A stretch of 64,000 nucleotides of DNA, from positions 76,507,002 through 76,571,001 of the forward strand of contig CM057832.1 in the NCBI GenBank assembly GCA_030068075.1, in the 5' to 3' direction. The position numbers and the translations under genes are program-made. The notes under the pieces were generated by a model. That model had not been told where the DNA came from, did no database searches, and saw only the letters and a list, made by a program, of their open reading frames with translations. This DNA is from Paguma larvata. Its lineage: Eukaryota > Chordata > Mammalia > Carnivora > Viverridae. This document shows positions 10,287 through 22,760 of this stretch, one piece after another. The number at the start of each line of letters is the position of its first letter. Positions within the stretch are counted from its first letter, which is position 1.

Positions 10287-12314
10287 AAGGACAGACTAAC
10301 AATCCAATCATGGGGAAGGCTGGAGGGAAGGGTGGTTAGAAATGTTTGTGCAGTTTTCAGTAAATAATAGAATTAATGTGATGATGGTTAACTATTTTTA
10401 AGGAAATAGTCGTTCAACCTGTTGGACACGATAGGGGTCAGATTAAGCAAGAGTTGTTGAACAAAATCAACATGGTAAGAAAAATTGGACATGACATGTT
10501 GAAATGAAGACAAGAACCACCTATCTTAAGCAAAATCAAAGCGTAAAAGTTGCCAGCACAGATAATAAGTATCTTTAGGGCAAGCTCATTATGAAATAAT
10601 GAGTCTTTCTCAAATAACTAAATAAATACACACAAAAAATTTTATGAATCATAACTTCGTTTAAACAGAGCTTGTGTCTCTAGTTCATGTTTCCTATAGA
10701 ATGAATTTCATGTGCAATTTCCAAAAATTAAATGAAATTACTTAATCATTCAACTTCCATTTTGATAATGGAATATTGATAAACAGGACCCACCTTAGCT
10801 TTTGAGTAACATATACTGATGGTAATCTTGATTAATAAGAGATTTGGATCTAGAATAGCTTTCTTTATACCCCAAAATGCAATCATAAGGCATTTTGTGT
10901 TAGATGCTGCAGTAAATTCAGGATTGGTGTCATTAACAAAGGCACAATGTAGACAGACTTGGCTTATTGTTCCCTACTCAGCTTCTTGTTGAGTCTCAGC
11001 CTCTGTCAGTTTCCCAGGGTTCGAGTTGGGCGACAAGACCACTGAACCCCTCAGGTTCGCAGAACACTCTGCTAGGCCAGCCAGAGCTGAAGAGAATAGT
11101 AGGCTCCCCTTAGACTTCTTAACATAAGGATCATGAGTTCTTTGAGTGACATCAGTGACTTCAGCATATGGTGAAATTAAGCAAGATTTTGTTCTCAAGT
11201 GCAGAGCATGGGAATGAGGAAGAGGGAACTTCTATCTGAAGAGAGAATAATCTCATATACTTGATCTACCAGAGATGGGGTGAAAAGCTGGCTAGGGGAG
11301 TCATTCAGGAGACGATATAATTACATGGGAATGAATGGCAGTTGAGAGATTAAGGCTAAAATGTCAGATTAACCACTTCTGAGCCATGTGAGCCTTAAGA
11401 AGTCTCCTGCCTTCTCTGAGTAGTGATTTGCTTCCCTGTGACTGTGATTAATAAAACTCAGGGTGAACACGATTCTTGAGAATTAAGTAAGATAATGTCT
11501 GATAAGAGCCTATACATAGGAGATGATAAAAATTTTTGAGATAAATAATGAAAACAGCTTGTTACGTTTTGAAAAGTTGGTTTTCTGTCATATGGACTTC
11601 TTCTCTTTGTCCTTTTTAATTTTTCTTTTTTTCTCCAAATTCCTGCAGATGATAAGGATATGAACCACATACAGCATAAATACAAATGACCAGGCGCATG
11701 GAGTTTGTGAGAAAAGAAGAGAAGATAAATAATGATAAACATTTTGCACCATAGTAATGCTTTGGTCCATAAATGCTAATGATTTACCCTCGATCCAATT
11801 TACTACCTGGTCTTATAACTGACTTGGTGTTAAAAAATTATAATGTGTATTATAAAGTGTCTTCTGTTACCCATTCATAAATCTCAATTTGTCCGATTGG
11901 CCGATTGACATATTTCCCAATCGAATTCTACAGATTTCATTTTGGTAGAAGTTACCACTGAGGTACATACAGGTCCTCACAGGAAATGAACCTACAAAGT
12001 CATGCTGCAGGGACAGGTGACAGCTCCCCCTACTGACCAAAAGTGTAGGGGACACTATGCATAGCCGATCCTACCTCTGACAGCATTAAGAACTTAGCTT
12101 GCAGGTGGAGAGGTGAGACAATATCTAGACAAAAACATCTGCGCGCACCACACATATGCACGCGCACGTGCAAAACTACCACTTATTCACATGTTCGCTC
12201 CTGCCCTACATGTATAGGCTGGAAAAGTGCTGAGCGTATGGAAGGTAAGTTGATATAATTGAAAGGCGTCCTCATTCTGTGAAAAGCAGGAGTGCAAACA
12301 AGGTGGACTCATTT
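10287..12314. other. Anonymous sequence
   Basis: About 2 kb without a recognisable repeat or gene. The minus frames at 10974-11198, 11458-11742 and 11867-12055 match nothing known. Its one notable item is the CTCF-like motif at 12021-12038. A GC/CA alternating patch sits around 12140-12165. Confidence 0.5.
12021..12038 (-). promoter_or_regulatory. Weak CTCF-like motif
   Basis: The minus strand reads GGTCAGTAGGGGGAGCTG. It fits the CTCF core (CCASYAGRKGGCRSY) except for the first position and an A in the GGC step. Occupancy is not implied. Confidence 0.25.
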
Positions 12315-12329
12315 AATAACAACCACATA

Positions 12330-12534
12330 GGGGCGCCTGGGTGGCTCAGCTGGTTGAGCGTCAGGTCGTGATCTCATGCTTTGTGTGTTCGAGCCCCGCA
12401 TCGGGCTCTGTGCTGACAGCTCAGAACCTGGAGCCTGCTTCGAAGTCTGTGTCTCCCTCTGTCTCTCTGCCCCTTCCCCTGCTCACACTATGTCTCTCTC
12501 TCTCTCTCAAAAAAGAAATAAACATTAAGAAAAA
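12330..12534 (+). mobile_element. Felid-type tRNA-Lys SINE with A-box-proximal deletion
   Basis: The head is intact, but about a dozen bases after GGTTGAGCGT are missing, so it runs straight into CAGGTCGTGATCTC. The B box TTCGAGCCCCGCATCGGGCT is kept. AATAACAACCA lies on both sides as a target duplication. Confidence 0.93.
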
Positions 12535-12689
12535 ATAACAACCATGTAAATCTACATTTCGAGCACTAAAGCTAGATTTTAACTTTGACCAGGTAAGAAG
12601 TACTCAGGGATAAATATTCGCATTAAATTTAAGTGCACTTATTTCTTTTTTTTCATCTTCTTTATGGTTTCTAACTGTTCCAGACTCTT

Positions 12690-12845
12690 TTAATTTACTG
12701 AGCTCTTCACCATTCAGTGGGATGCTGAGGGCTCAGGAAACGGCAGTGAATCAAACCAGCAAAGTCTCTTCCTTCCTGGGGATTATATTCCAGTGGGGAG
12801 AAATAAGCGTTCACAGCGTTTCACACTGATCGCCGAAGCCTTCAA
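12690..12845 (+). mobile_element. L2-like 3' fragment
   Basis: TTTACTGAGCTCTTCACCAT, GCTGAGGGCTCAGGAAACGG and ATTATATTCCAGTGGGGAGA follow the wording of the L2/CR1-type 3' consensus as remembered. It is highly diverged. Confidence 0.5.
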
Positions 12846-12865
12846 GGGATAAAACATATCAAACA

Positions 12866-13112
12866 GGGCGCCGGGGTGGCTCCGTCAGTTGAGCGGCCGA
12901 CTTCGGCTCAGGTCGCGATCTCACGGTCTGTGAGTTCGAGCCCCGCGTCGGGCTCTGTGCTGACGGCTCAGAGTCTGGAGCCTGCTTCCGATTCTGTGTC
13001 TCCCTCTCTCTCTGCCCTTCCCCTGCTCGTGCTCTGTCTCTATGTCTCTCAAAAATAAATAAATAAATAAATAAACATTAAAAAAATTAAAAATAAGTAA
13101 AAATAAGTTTAA
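12866..13112 (+). mobile_element. Felid-type tRNA-Lys SINE with AAAT-repeat tail
   Basis: Head GGGCGCCGGGGTGGC, B box TTCGAGCCCCGCGTCGGGCT and a tail grown into (AAAT)n. AACATATCAAACA is present on both sides as a target duplication. CpG sites in the body are largely preserved, suggesting a young copy. Confidence 0.95.
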
Positions 13113-13124
13113 AAGAACATATCA

Positions 13125-15339
13125 AACAAGTAAAAGTGAGTTTTAATTGTCCCTTTCATGAAACTTGGAAATTGTGAGTTTTAATTCTACGATTGCTTAG
13201 ACACTGTAGCTGACCTGTTCCGTAGATTGATAGCTCTATTTCTAGTTTCTTGCTGATGTTTTTAAGTAAGTTCAAATGCACTAATAGATATATTATGAAA
13301 ATCAGATATTATAATATGAAAAATGTGGAAATCAGTGGTACTCCTGATATGAAATTCAGTAGGAGACACACCCATGCAAGGGCACTTAACTGCTCTTTCT
13401 TTAAGACCTTGATCCGTTCCATCTTCCAGTATTTGAGCCCTCTCTATCACTAAATTTATCATTCTCCTCATTTACAGGGAGTTACAGAGAAATACTAAAT
13501 AAAGCATGATTTGCAAAATCCCTGTAATCCTTGAAAGAGCAGGAAAGATCGCCAAAACAAAAATGCCTGCGTGCAGACCCTAGTGGGGGTTTGTGTTTAA
13601 GGTTACCTTCTGTTCGAGCTCTGTTCTTAAGCTACTCAGATTAGAGTTTTGAAGCCGAAAGGTTACCTTTCTAAGGCCGATATGTGAGCATATTAATTAA
13701 GTCAAGAACTGGCCACAGAACCCTGTTGCAGTGCCATTTAGTTTGAGGCTTGTGTTGATTACTATCAGGGCGAACAGCGACTTGCCACCTGTGCCCGAGC
13801 ACGTGGGGGGCACGAGACCCCGAGCTCTCAGCTGCCCCTCTGATTCCCAACAACGGCAAGGTTAGAAGCCGGTGGCCTTGACCCAGTGGCTATTTGTCTG
13901 CAATAAGGGGTTTGTGGGCACATCATACAGCATGTGCCCAAAGTCGTAAGGAAGCAGAGCTCCAGAATGACCAGGAGAAGAAAATAAAGATACGAAAGAG
14001 ACTATCTGACATATATCATGACCAAGGAGTATGGAAGAAGGAACACTGGCAAGATACAGGGAAAGTAACAGAATGCACACTGGCTCCCAGACAGGTAATT
14101 GTACAGACAATACTAAGCAGGCTGACAGAGATGGAGAGAATAAACAGCTCCCTTTTCATGCTAAACTTCGTTACTGCTGCGAGATTAACACATTCTTCTC
14201 TTCTTCCTCTGCTGTTTTCATTCTCAGTTGGGAAGAGAAATGGTTCAAAACCATTTGCAGCAAGCTTCTTTACCCAACGTAAAACACACAATGGCTACAT
14301 TCTAGTTCTTTCTCAGCCTCCAAGATTCTTACCCTAGTGCTAAAGAGTTACCGTTTATGTGATTGCCGTGACTTTATTCCAACTTTTTTTTCTTGTTTGC
14401 AGAAAGCTACTGTTTTAATCATGTCCTTATATTTTTAAAAGCTTGAGACAGCAGTCGTAGGTAGTTTATAGAATGCTATATTTCTTGGAGTGTCATGCTG
14501 CTATTTGGTCTCCTGGAAGAGGAAACAAAGACTTTTTGCAGGCAGGACTCACTTTGGAAACTTCTTCACCCTCTGAGATAGTCGCGTGTTGTGAGACACA
14601 GAACTCACGACAGAGATACCTGATGGGAGAATTAGTTCTGTCAGTCGAACAGGTCTCACTGGCTCAAATCAAGGTGTCAGCAAGGCAGCATCCTTTCTAG
14701 AGGCTTTCGGGGAGAATTTGTGTCCTGCCTTTTGCAGCTTCTAGAGCTGCTTAGATATCTTGGTTTGTGGACCTCTCCCTCCAACTCTGAAGCCAGCAAC
14801 ATAGTATCTTTCCGACGCCTCTTCTGTGTCACCTGTCCCTGACTGTCTTCTGTCTCCCTCTTCCATTTTTAAGGACCTTTGTGATTACATGAGACACCCC
14901 CCCCACAATCCAGGAGAATCCCCTTAATTTAAAGTCAGCGGATTAGCAACCTTAATTCTAGCTGCAATTTTAGTCCCCATTCACCGTGTAACCTTAACTT
15001 ATTCACAGGTTTTGGGGATTTAGGACATTTGGTGGGACAAAATCTTTGCGATGCATTATTCCTACTATGGAGATAGTGAGTGGATGAGTAACTCTTATAT
15101 AAACTTGATAGGGAAGGGTAGGTTTATATATCCACATAGCAAAACTTGAATTAAAGCCTTCAACCTCACCTCCAGACCATGGGGTGACTTGATAACACAT
15201 TTTGGCCACTACTAAATTGGACCAAATGCTATATCTGAATACTTTGTCCCTGTGTTAATAATTCACTCAATCTATATTCTAGCATGCAGACATGATATTA
15301 ACATTAGTCCCTAGAAATGCACTTTAAAATTTCTGAGAA
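13125..15339. other. Anonymous sequence with one 147-codon open frame
   Basis: No repeat family was recognised over about 2.2 kb. The plus frame 13894-14337 (147 codons) and an overlapping minus frame 14016-14291 resemble no known protein and have no supporting gene context. A run of eight C lies near 14898. Confidence 0.45.
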
Positions 15340-15546
15340 TGAGGCACTAGGGTGGCTCAGTCGGTTGAGCATCCAACTTCAGGCTCAGGTCATGATTTTG
15401 CAGTTTGTGGGTTTGAGCCCCGCATTGGGTTCGCTGCTGTCAGTACGGAGGCTGCTTTGGAGCCTCTGTCTCCCTCTCTCTGCTCCTCCCCATTCATGCT
15501 CTCTCTCGCTCTCTCTCTCAGAAATAAATAGACATTAAAATTTTTC
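15340..15546 (+). mobile_element. Carnivore tRNA-Lys SINE, diverged
   Basis: GAGGCACTAGGGTGGCTCAG head, GGTTTGAGCCCCGCATTGGG B-box area, CT body and AAATAAATAGACATTAAAA tail. ATTTCTGAGA is repeated at both ends. Confidence 0.92.
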
Positions 15547-15556
15547 ATTTCTGAGA

Positions 15557-16264
15557 CCATAATTGATTTTAAAGTATCTTTCTCTATCATTTGCAAAGTT
15601 CTACAAAGACGACAAAAATGTTTGAGTAATGAAAAATCCTTATTGTACTTTGTCTTCTTCCAATGTAAGTAGGCTCTGATGAAGAAAATGACAAACTTAC
15701 GGAAGAAAAGAAAAATCCCCTTCACCAAGCAAACAAAAAAAAATGAGAACTAGGAGAGAGAACAGGTAGGTTTAAACAAAGTGTACTTTACTATTCATGG
15801 TTTGAGGCTGATGGAATTGCAGGTAAAAGCTTTTATCAGATCCTTGCTATGCCATGGCTCAAAAGTTTAATTTGCAGTTTTAGCGAATAATAACTCCTCA
15901 TTTTTCAACAGCAATTAATGAGCAAAGTGCCAGCTTCTGGGATTATAAAGAGGAAGGAGGCAGGGTAGAGGCATAAGGACCTATAATTTCAGGGCGGTAA
16001 TGGAAGTGTGTTAAGAAAGGTGTTTGTGGGTTTTTAAGGAAGCACAAAGAAAGGGGATCTAACACATCCTGGAAAAGAAAAACAAAAACAGGTTCAGGAA
16101 TAACTTCCTAGCGCGTGGATGGCTGCGCTCAGTACTAGAGCAGAAGCAAGTCTGAGTCAGGCTGTGGGGTGGAAACAGAGCAGCGAAGCTGGACCAGGAA
16201 AACCGTGAACTAAGGGACAGAGAGTGCTGGAGCCCCTTTCGTACCAGGACTTCCCAGCTTCTCA
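15557..16264. other. Anonymous sequence
   Basis: No gene or repeat family was recognised. Confidence 0.5.
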
Positions 16265-16320
16265 TGCTCAGTGTGTCAGCTTCTTATTCTTCGAGTTTCA
16301 CTTCAAAAACCTTCTCTTCT
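16265..16320 (+). mobile_element. L2 3'-end fragment, upstream part
   Basis: The short AGTTTCACTTCAAAAACCTT patch before the SINE pair is collinear with the L2 3' end that resumes at about 16755. It was split by the SINEs. Confidence 0.45.
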
Positions 16321-16518
16321 GGGAGCACATGGGTGACTCACTCAGTCAGTTAAGCATCCGACTTCAGCTCAGGTCATATTCTCAACGTGTGTGAGTTCAA
16401 GCCCCGCATCGGGCTCGGATCCTCTGTTTCCCTCTCTCTCTGCCCCTCCCCTGCTTACACACTCTCTCTGTCTCTCAGAAATAAACATGAAAAAAATAAG
16501 TAAAATTTTTAAAAATTA
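16321..16518 (+). mobile_element. Carnivore tRNA-Lys SINE, degraded host of a nested SINE
   Basis: Head GGGAGCACATGGGTGACTCA is diverged, and the region after GCATCGGGCTCGGATCC lacks the usual AGCCTGGAGCCTGC block. The following SINE sits in or right after its tail. Confidence 0.85.
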
Positions 16519-16745
16519 GGGGCGCCTGGGTGGCTCAGTCGGTGAGGCGTCCGACTTCGGCTCAGGTCATGATCTCACCGTTCCCGAGTTCGAGCCCCGT
16601 GTCAGGCTCTGTGCTGATGGCTCAGAGCCTGGAGCCTGTTTCAGATTCTGTGTCTCCCTCTCTGTGTGTGCCCCTCCCCTGCTCATGCTCTATCTGCCTC
16701 TCCCTCTCTCTCTCAAAAATAAATAAACATTAAAAAAAGATATTA
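16519..16745 (+). mobile_element. Felid-type tRNA-Lys SINE nested in a SINE tail
   Basis: Near-consensus GGGGCGCCTGGGTGGCTCAG head and full body ending in AAATAAATAAACATTAAAAA. It abuts the older copy with no unique sequence between, so it probably targeted that copy's A-rich tail. Confidence 0.93.
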
Positions 16746-16754
16746 AAAAAATTC

Positions 16755-16990
16755 AAATAAAAACACCTCCTCTGAGAAGTCCTCCTTCACCACCCTTCTT
16801 AAACCAGAACTCTTCAGTGACTCATTATCATAGCACCCTATTCTTTACTGGTATTTATTACAATCTTTAACTATATTAATGTATGTGTTTGGGTTTTTTG
16901 CTTCTCTTCTCCCCTACTAGAACGTAAACTGTCAGACACTACTGCCATTGCATTTTTCCAGAATGTCTCATTAATGAAATATCCATAGCG
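16755..16990 (+). mobile_element. L2 3' end
   Basis: CCTCCTCTGAGAAGTCCTCC, ATCATAGCACCCTATTCTTT, TATTTATTACAATCTTTAAC and TCTCCCCTACTAGAACGTAA match the typical L2 3' terminal region in order. The element was interrupted by the two SINEs upstream. Confidence 0.75.
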
Positions 16991-17134
16991 ATTTTTCATG
17001 ATAATTTCTTGCATTCTTCCTCTTATTTCAGCTGCCAATGAACTGCAAGAAATCATAGTGGAGAGCTGGAAAAAGTCCGGGAAAATTTGAAACTTTCGCA
17101 TGGCCATTCAAATGCAACGGTGTCCCCAGGGAAG

Positions 17135-17795
17135 GTAATATCCTGGGATTGTGCCTGTGGAAGCAGAACCAGAGAGTATAAACAAGCTTGGAAATGTAAT
17201 CCTTTCTCATGGCGTTAGGATGACTCAGATCATTTTTAGCAACATTAATCTGGTCCCCCTTCGAGTAAATATCCTTCTGATATTTGCATTTGTAATCAAG
17301 AAGGCAGATTAAAAACCCAAAAGCATCGTGTTACTTGACATCCGTGAGGGATATCTTTGAAGGCATTTATTTCATGGAGCACAAATGCATGCACGCCATT
17401 TTCTTTCACAGGTCTACTTTCTCTCTTCTAAAGGCTCTTTAAAAATTCACTTCACAATGTCACGTTGAGACATGGATTCTACCTGTTAGGTAAAGTACAT
17501 CCTTAAGATCAGTGACTCCTTAAATGTATATTGTACCACAGCTTAAGAAGCTGAGATCGGTTCTTCCTGACCTTCTTGGGAAGTTGCCAGACATGTGTCT
17601 TCCAATTTAGAGTTCCACCAAGTCCCTGGTTATGATTCGGACAAAACCCCATCTTGGGTGATTATGCTTCAGACGTGACTTAAGGTCAAACCTCAGAGGA
17701 GGTTTATTTAAAAGAAATAAGACAACAAGACTATCGTTCTCTTCATAAGAGTTTCAAGTAGTATTTTCAAAAGCACAACTCTGAAACCTAAAATA
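17135..17795. other. Anonymous sequence
   Basis: No gene or repeat family was recognised. Confidence 0.5.
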
Positions 17796-17799
17796 ATTT

Positions 17800-17884
17800 C
17801 ACACACACATACACATAAAATAGTGTATGTATTTGTGTAATATATATGTGTGTGTGTGTGATATGTGATGCATATGTGTGTGCG

Positions 17885-17929
<45 letters not shown>

Positions 17930-17935
17930 TTGTGT
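17800..17935. repeat. Compound (CA/TG)n and (AT)n microsatellite
   Basis: CACACACACATACACAT, then ATATATGTGTGTGTGTGTG, then an (AT)n run of about 45 bp at 17884-17929 with few interruptions. Such purine/pyrimidine-alternating tracts are length-variable. Confidence 0.95.
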
Positions 17936-19633
17936 GTTGAGGGACAATTGTTTTACTTTATAGATACTGACTCCTCAACCACCCCCTCTTATATACGCGC
18001 ATTCTTAGATAAATAAGCTGCTGTTTTGGATTCTCGAAATGGCTGACGCCCCCTTCCGTACTGGGTTACGGCCAGCATAACTGACTAGGGATAGGAAAAG
18101 CCACACTCAGATGCTGACTCACGGGTTACTGTCCTCTCCTGATCTCTCTCAACCTCTGTGTCCAGGTCCTTAACATTTGCTTTTACTGGAAGAGACCCAA
18201 TCCCAAAGCAACTCCACACATGGTTGGCCAATTTTAGCCATAAGACCTGTCACCTCTTTCTTACTGGGTTTTGGCTTCTCACTTGGCTTTGAACACTTAG
18301 AATGTTCTTCCTCTGAGGGTAAGAAACTGCTCCAGCCTGAGGCACTGCCTTGTCACAGGCTGAGCTAATACCTGCCCACGTTCCTGATCCCACACACCCA
18401 CACCCACTTACACTCGCACCCACACAGAAACACACCTGCTTTCCTAGGCAGGAAATAAGGATTTCATTTCCCACGACTTTTTTTTTTTAATTTTCCTTTC
18501 TTTCGCATAGCTGGTGGCTTAGAGTCAAACACACAGCAAGGACATAGACCCACTTGAAGACTCAGTCACCATGCCCCACTAGGCACACCACCACTGCATT
18601 TAACAGTAAGACAGAATGTTTCACCTGAAAGATAGCATCTCTCGTTTCTTTTATTTAGAAAAAAATTGGTAAAAAATGTAAGAAGCATGTATCTCAAACA
18701 GGTCTTTAAAAAAACTTTTAAAAACTCCTTTTTTATCTTAATAAGGTGCCTTGTTCAAAAACAATACACTGAATTTTGCCTAAAAAAAAAAGGAAAAGGA
18801 AAAGAAACACACAATTATTTCTATTTCCAGTTGGACTGGACACAGTTGGAATGATGGGGTCAGCCAAGCCAGAGGCAGTCACCTCCTTTGTCAAGATTAT
18901 CCTGTAAGATCCAGCAAAACTGGGAGACATTTCAGCTGCAATCTTTTCCTCATCAGAACCTTTTCCTGTCAATTATAAGTATTATAACTAATCTTCAATT
19001 ACTAATATAATTATTGATTTTCAGTGGAGCAATGGAATCATTCATTGTCTTACAGACCGCCATTAATTTCCTTGCTATGTTTACATTATTAAATTCACTT
19101 CAATATAGCAAATATTTATTTTAGTCTTACTATCATGACCTCATAGCTACTTCATTGTTTACGAGATTCCTGTAAACAGTAAGCAGCATCCTTATGATCT
19201 TAACTGTTCTGTTCCCAAGACCTCGTGTGGTAGTGAACGAACAGTGAGGCAGAGACTGCCACGGATGTTCCGGAGAAAGAATGTTTCCAATCCCAAAACG
19301 GCGGATACAGGAAAATAACTGTTATAGAGGAAAAAAGTATTGTGGAAAATAATCACAATACTGAATAGTATTTTTGAAAATGCATTGAGCATCCCCAAAA
19401 TGCATCTTGAAATGAATTAAAAATTTGTTTCTTAAACTTCATAGCAGCTGATAAATTACCAGGGATTCCATAGGAACTATGTCAAGATGACCTGCAAAGA
19501 AAAGAGTGCCTAAGGTAAGTTCAAAGCCCAAGAAACCCGTGAAAATGTTCTAGGAAATGCTTAACTTTTGACTTTGCGAAGCATGGAAAAGAATTAATTT
19601 TAGGACAAGAATTACATTAAAGTATGCAATTAT
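17936..19633. other. Anonymous sequence with a CA/CCA-rich patch
   Basis: An ACACCC-rich patch lies at about 18390-18436. No gene or repeat family was recognised. Confidence 0.5.
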
Positions 19634-19648
19634 AAATATGGATTTATT

Positions 19649-19877
19649 GGGGCACCCGGGTGGCTCAGTCAGTTAAGCGGCCGACTTCGGCTCATGTCAT
19701 GATCTTTCGGTTCGTGGGTTCGAGCCCCACATCAGGCTCTGTGCTGACAGCTGGGAGCCTGGAGCCTGGAGCCTGCTTCGGATTCTGTGTCTCCCTCCCT
19801 CTCTGCCTCACCCCCTGCTCACATTCTGTCTCTCCTTCAAAAATAAATGAACATTAAAAAAATAAATAAATAAAAAT
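19649..19877 (+). mobile_element. Felid-type tRNA-Lys SINE
   Basis: GGGGCACCCGGGTGGCTCAG head, and a duplicated GAGCCTG unit in the body (GGGAGCCTGGAGCCTGGAGC). A perfect 15-bp target duplication AAATATGGATTTATT sits at 19634-19648 and 19878-19892. Confidence 0.96.
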
Positions 19878-19892
19878 AAATATGGATTTATT

Positions 19893-21286
19893 TTAACTTG
19901 CTTGTATCCCCCCAAACCCATACTCTTATTCCATACTTCTTTAAAGTGCTGGTACTTCATTGCATCACAGCAAATTAAACATGAGGACAGCTGGCTAAAA
20001 TCATTTCATCTTACCCGAACAAAATATCAACTGGAAAGGTAAATTGTGACTTAAGGGATAAACAAAAATATGACTCCCACTGGCTGGAAAAATAATGGCT
20101 GACAACCTTCCTGTTGTAGAACTTTAAAACTTTTAAGAATCTATGCCACTAAAATCTATGGTGATATAGAGATGTTTTGCTAACATTTAGATCATTAATT
20201 AAACGTAATTAGTTATGTTTCTTTATGGGAGAATAATTTTACTTTTAGAAGACAAGTGGATAACTTAGTGGTAGGTGTGTTGTATGTTTCACTTTCATGA
20301 TATTTGTGGGGAGTCAAAACCCAGGGAAAGAATACACTGGAAAAGTCTCAGAATTATGACAGAAAACACAGAGATGCCTCGTGGATGCTGGGATAGAGCG
20401 GTTGGAAGTCTAGAGGGACAAGGATTTGAAAATCCTGGAAGATCTAACCCTCCAGGGCACAGTTTACATAACGCTCTCATTCTGTTCTAGGAACGGGAGT
20501 TTATGTGGCTTACAGCTTCGGAACGGTGAGCTGGAGTCCCCAAACTTCTCATCTGATGCTCTTCAGGTACTTCTTACTTCCGCCCATCTCTTCAGAATAG
20601 ACAGGTATTGCGATGATACATTAACAGACGTGGAGGAGGCCTCTATTTGCCTTCCCAATCTTCGGTTCGATTTATGGCAAGAAAAATGAATCAAGTATGC
20701 ATATTTCTTATCTTTTATAGGAGAAAAACCTTGCTCATGTATTTATTTGAAAGGGTGCTCGGGAACCTGGTAGAAGGCAACATGGCGACATTTTAACAGA
20801 GACGTTCTCTCGTGCACTTTGCCATCATCCAGGCTGTAGTTAATGCGCGTAGCACAGTTGATTAGAACATTGGGATAATCATGGGTTTGATTTCTGTGTG
20901 GGATGCGTGCTGTACGTCCCTCCCTGGCCTTGAATTAAAGCAGCTAATTATCTTTCAAATGCCAAGGGCAAGAACATTTTGAAAGGATGGTTATCTTAAA
21001 TCTTGACAGCTTACTGAAAACAGAGGTGGAGTTATAATGGCCCCTATCAACTTTATCTGCAAAGTATAAAGAATCCTATTGTTAAAGCGACATCTTAGTA
21101 AACATATAAATGTCATGATTCTGTTTTAAATTTTGCACCTGCCTTTTTTTTCCGTCCCCAGTGGGTAAAGGTTAAAGTTGAGCAGGTTAGTGCCAGGTTA
21201 ATGATGAAGTTTGCTCTCAAAAGTGGCTGTTTATTACTCTGATTACCTAAGTACGGGAGTGGTGAGGTCTAGAATCTGAATAATTT
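19893..21286. other. Anonymous sequence
   Basis: No repeat family was recognised. The overlapping small frames at 20275-20689 are not similar to known proteins. Confidence 0.5.
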
Positions 21287-21301
21287 AAATGGTTGGAGCA
21301 T

Positions 21302-21523
21302 GGGGGCTCCTGGGTGGCTCAATCCGTTAAGCGCCCAACTGCGGCTCAGGACGTGATCTCACAGTCCGTGGGTTCGAGCTCTACTTCAGGCTCTCTGCTG
21401 TCAGCACGGAGCCCACTTGGGAGGCTCTGTCCCCCTCTCTCTTCCTGCACCTCACCCACTTGTGCACAGGCACGCTACGCTCTCTCCCTCTCTCAAAATA
21501 AATAAATAACATAAAAAAATAAT
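21302..21523 (+). mobile_element. Carnivore tRNA-Lys SINE
   Basis: Head GGGGGCTCCTGGGTGGCTCA, B-box area GTGGGTTCGAGCTCTAC, and CT body. AAATGGTTGGAGC is repeated just before it and from 21524 as a target duplication. Confidence 0.94.
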
Positions 21524-21539
21524 AAATGGTTGGAGCGTA

Positions 21540-22747
21540 GAGAAAACACCTAAGGACAAAAGGAAACATGTAAGGAAAAATCACAACAGCAGGCATACCT
21601 TAGAATAAAACGATGGAATTATTTGTTAAAGCATTATATGTCTACATGTATTTTCAAAAATCATATATATTATAACAGAAAAAGCAGGCAGTTTTAGCGT
21701 ACAAACTTTTTCAGCCTTAAAACTAGGAAACATAAAACTTGAGAACCGATTTTGACTCTGTCCAAAAGGTGAGTAATAATTCCCTAAAAAAAGAATAAGG
21801 CAATAAAAATTGTGTTACGACAGTGCATAACCGAATCAGAACGAAACATAGCAGTTCCCTCAAGGCACAGGGGAGTGAATTGGTGTTTCTACTGCCCCGA
21901 GAGATGCAAAAGCTGGAGTGTAGCACTAAGCAAACATGGTCCCAGCTCGCTTATTTGGATTTATTTTAAAATTAACAAACCAACGTTTAACTGTCGTGTA
22001 ACTATGAAACACAGCCGGTGTTCCATGCACACTGGGTTGGGAGAAAATAAAAATGTCACAGAATCCTTGAATCTCAGGATTCCGTGAGAACTTCAACTGA
22101 CATCCTATGCAGTGACTTCCCTGACTCTTGAATTCTTCTCATAACTTCCCAGCCTAGTGACCATTTAAACTTTGTCCCTGTATCTAATGGTGGAAGAGAA
22201 TTTGAATAGCGGGTAAGCAGACAGTTCAAAGCCTCTGTCAAAAGCAAGCTAATCAGTTTTAGCAGGTCCACATTATATACTGCGAAGTCTCAGCTGCACG
22301 GCAGAGATGCCATTATCTGCTCACAAAAAGATGCCGAGGTATTTGAGCACAAGAAAACAGATATTCGCAGGTAGACAAACGCTTGGTTTCATGAGGATTT
22401 TGTAAGGATCGACCAGGGGATCATGAAAAAGACTTTGAAGAGTGATGAATTTATGAGACGTAATTCTTGAATTTTATTTTTTTATATCATTCTCTAGGTG
22501 ATAAAATGATTACTTTCGATGTGGAGTCATAGCTTTTAACAAATCCTACCTCATTGGAGATTTGCATAAAGAAGACTTTCATTTGCATAAAAAAGATATT
22601 TTGTGACAGATCTGGAAACAAAGCAAAGAGGAAAAAGAGTGTGATTCCTCTGCCTTTTATTATGCCTTCCCAAGTTTCCTACAACTATCTGACTTTATTT
22701 TAATTTTCTGTGAATCTTCACTTACTCAATGTTGGGATTTTATTTTT
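21540..22747. other. Anonymous sequence
   Basis: No gene or repeat family was recognised. Confidence 0.5.
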
Positions 22748-22760
22748 AAAACCCTGACAA

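Noticed and set aside
13894..14337. 147-codon plus frame
   Set aside because: No recognisable domain, no partner exon, and an overlapping antisense frame of similar size; length is compatible with chance.
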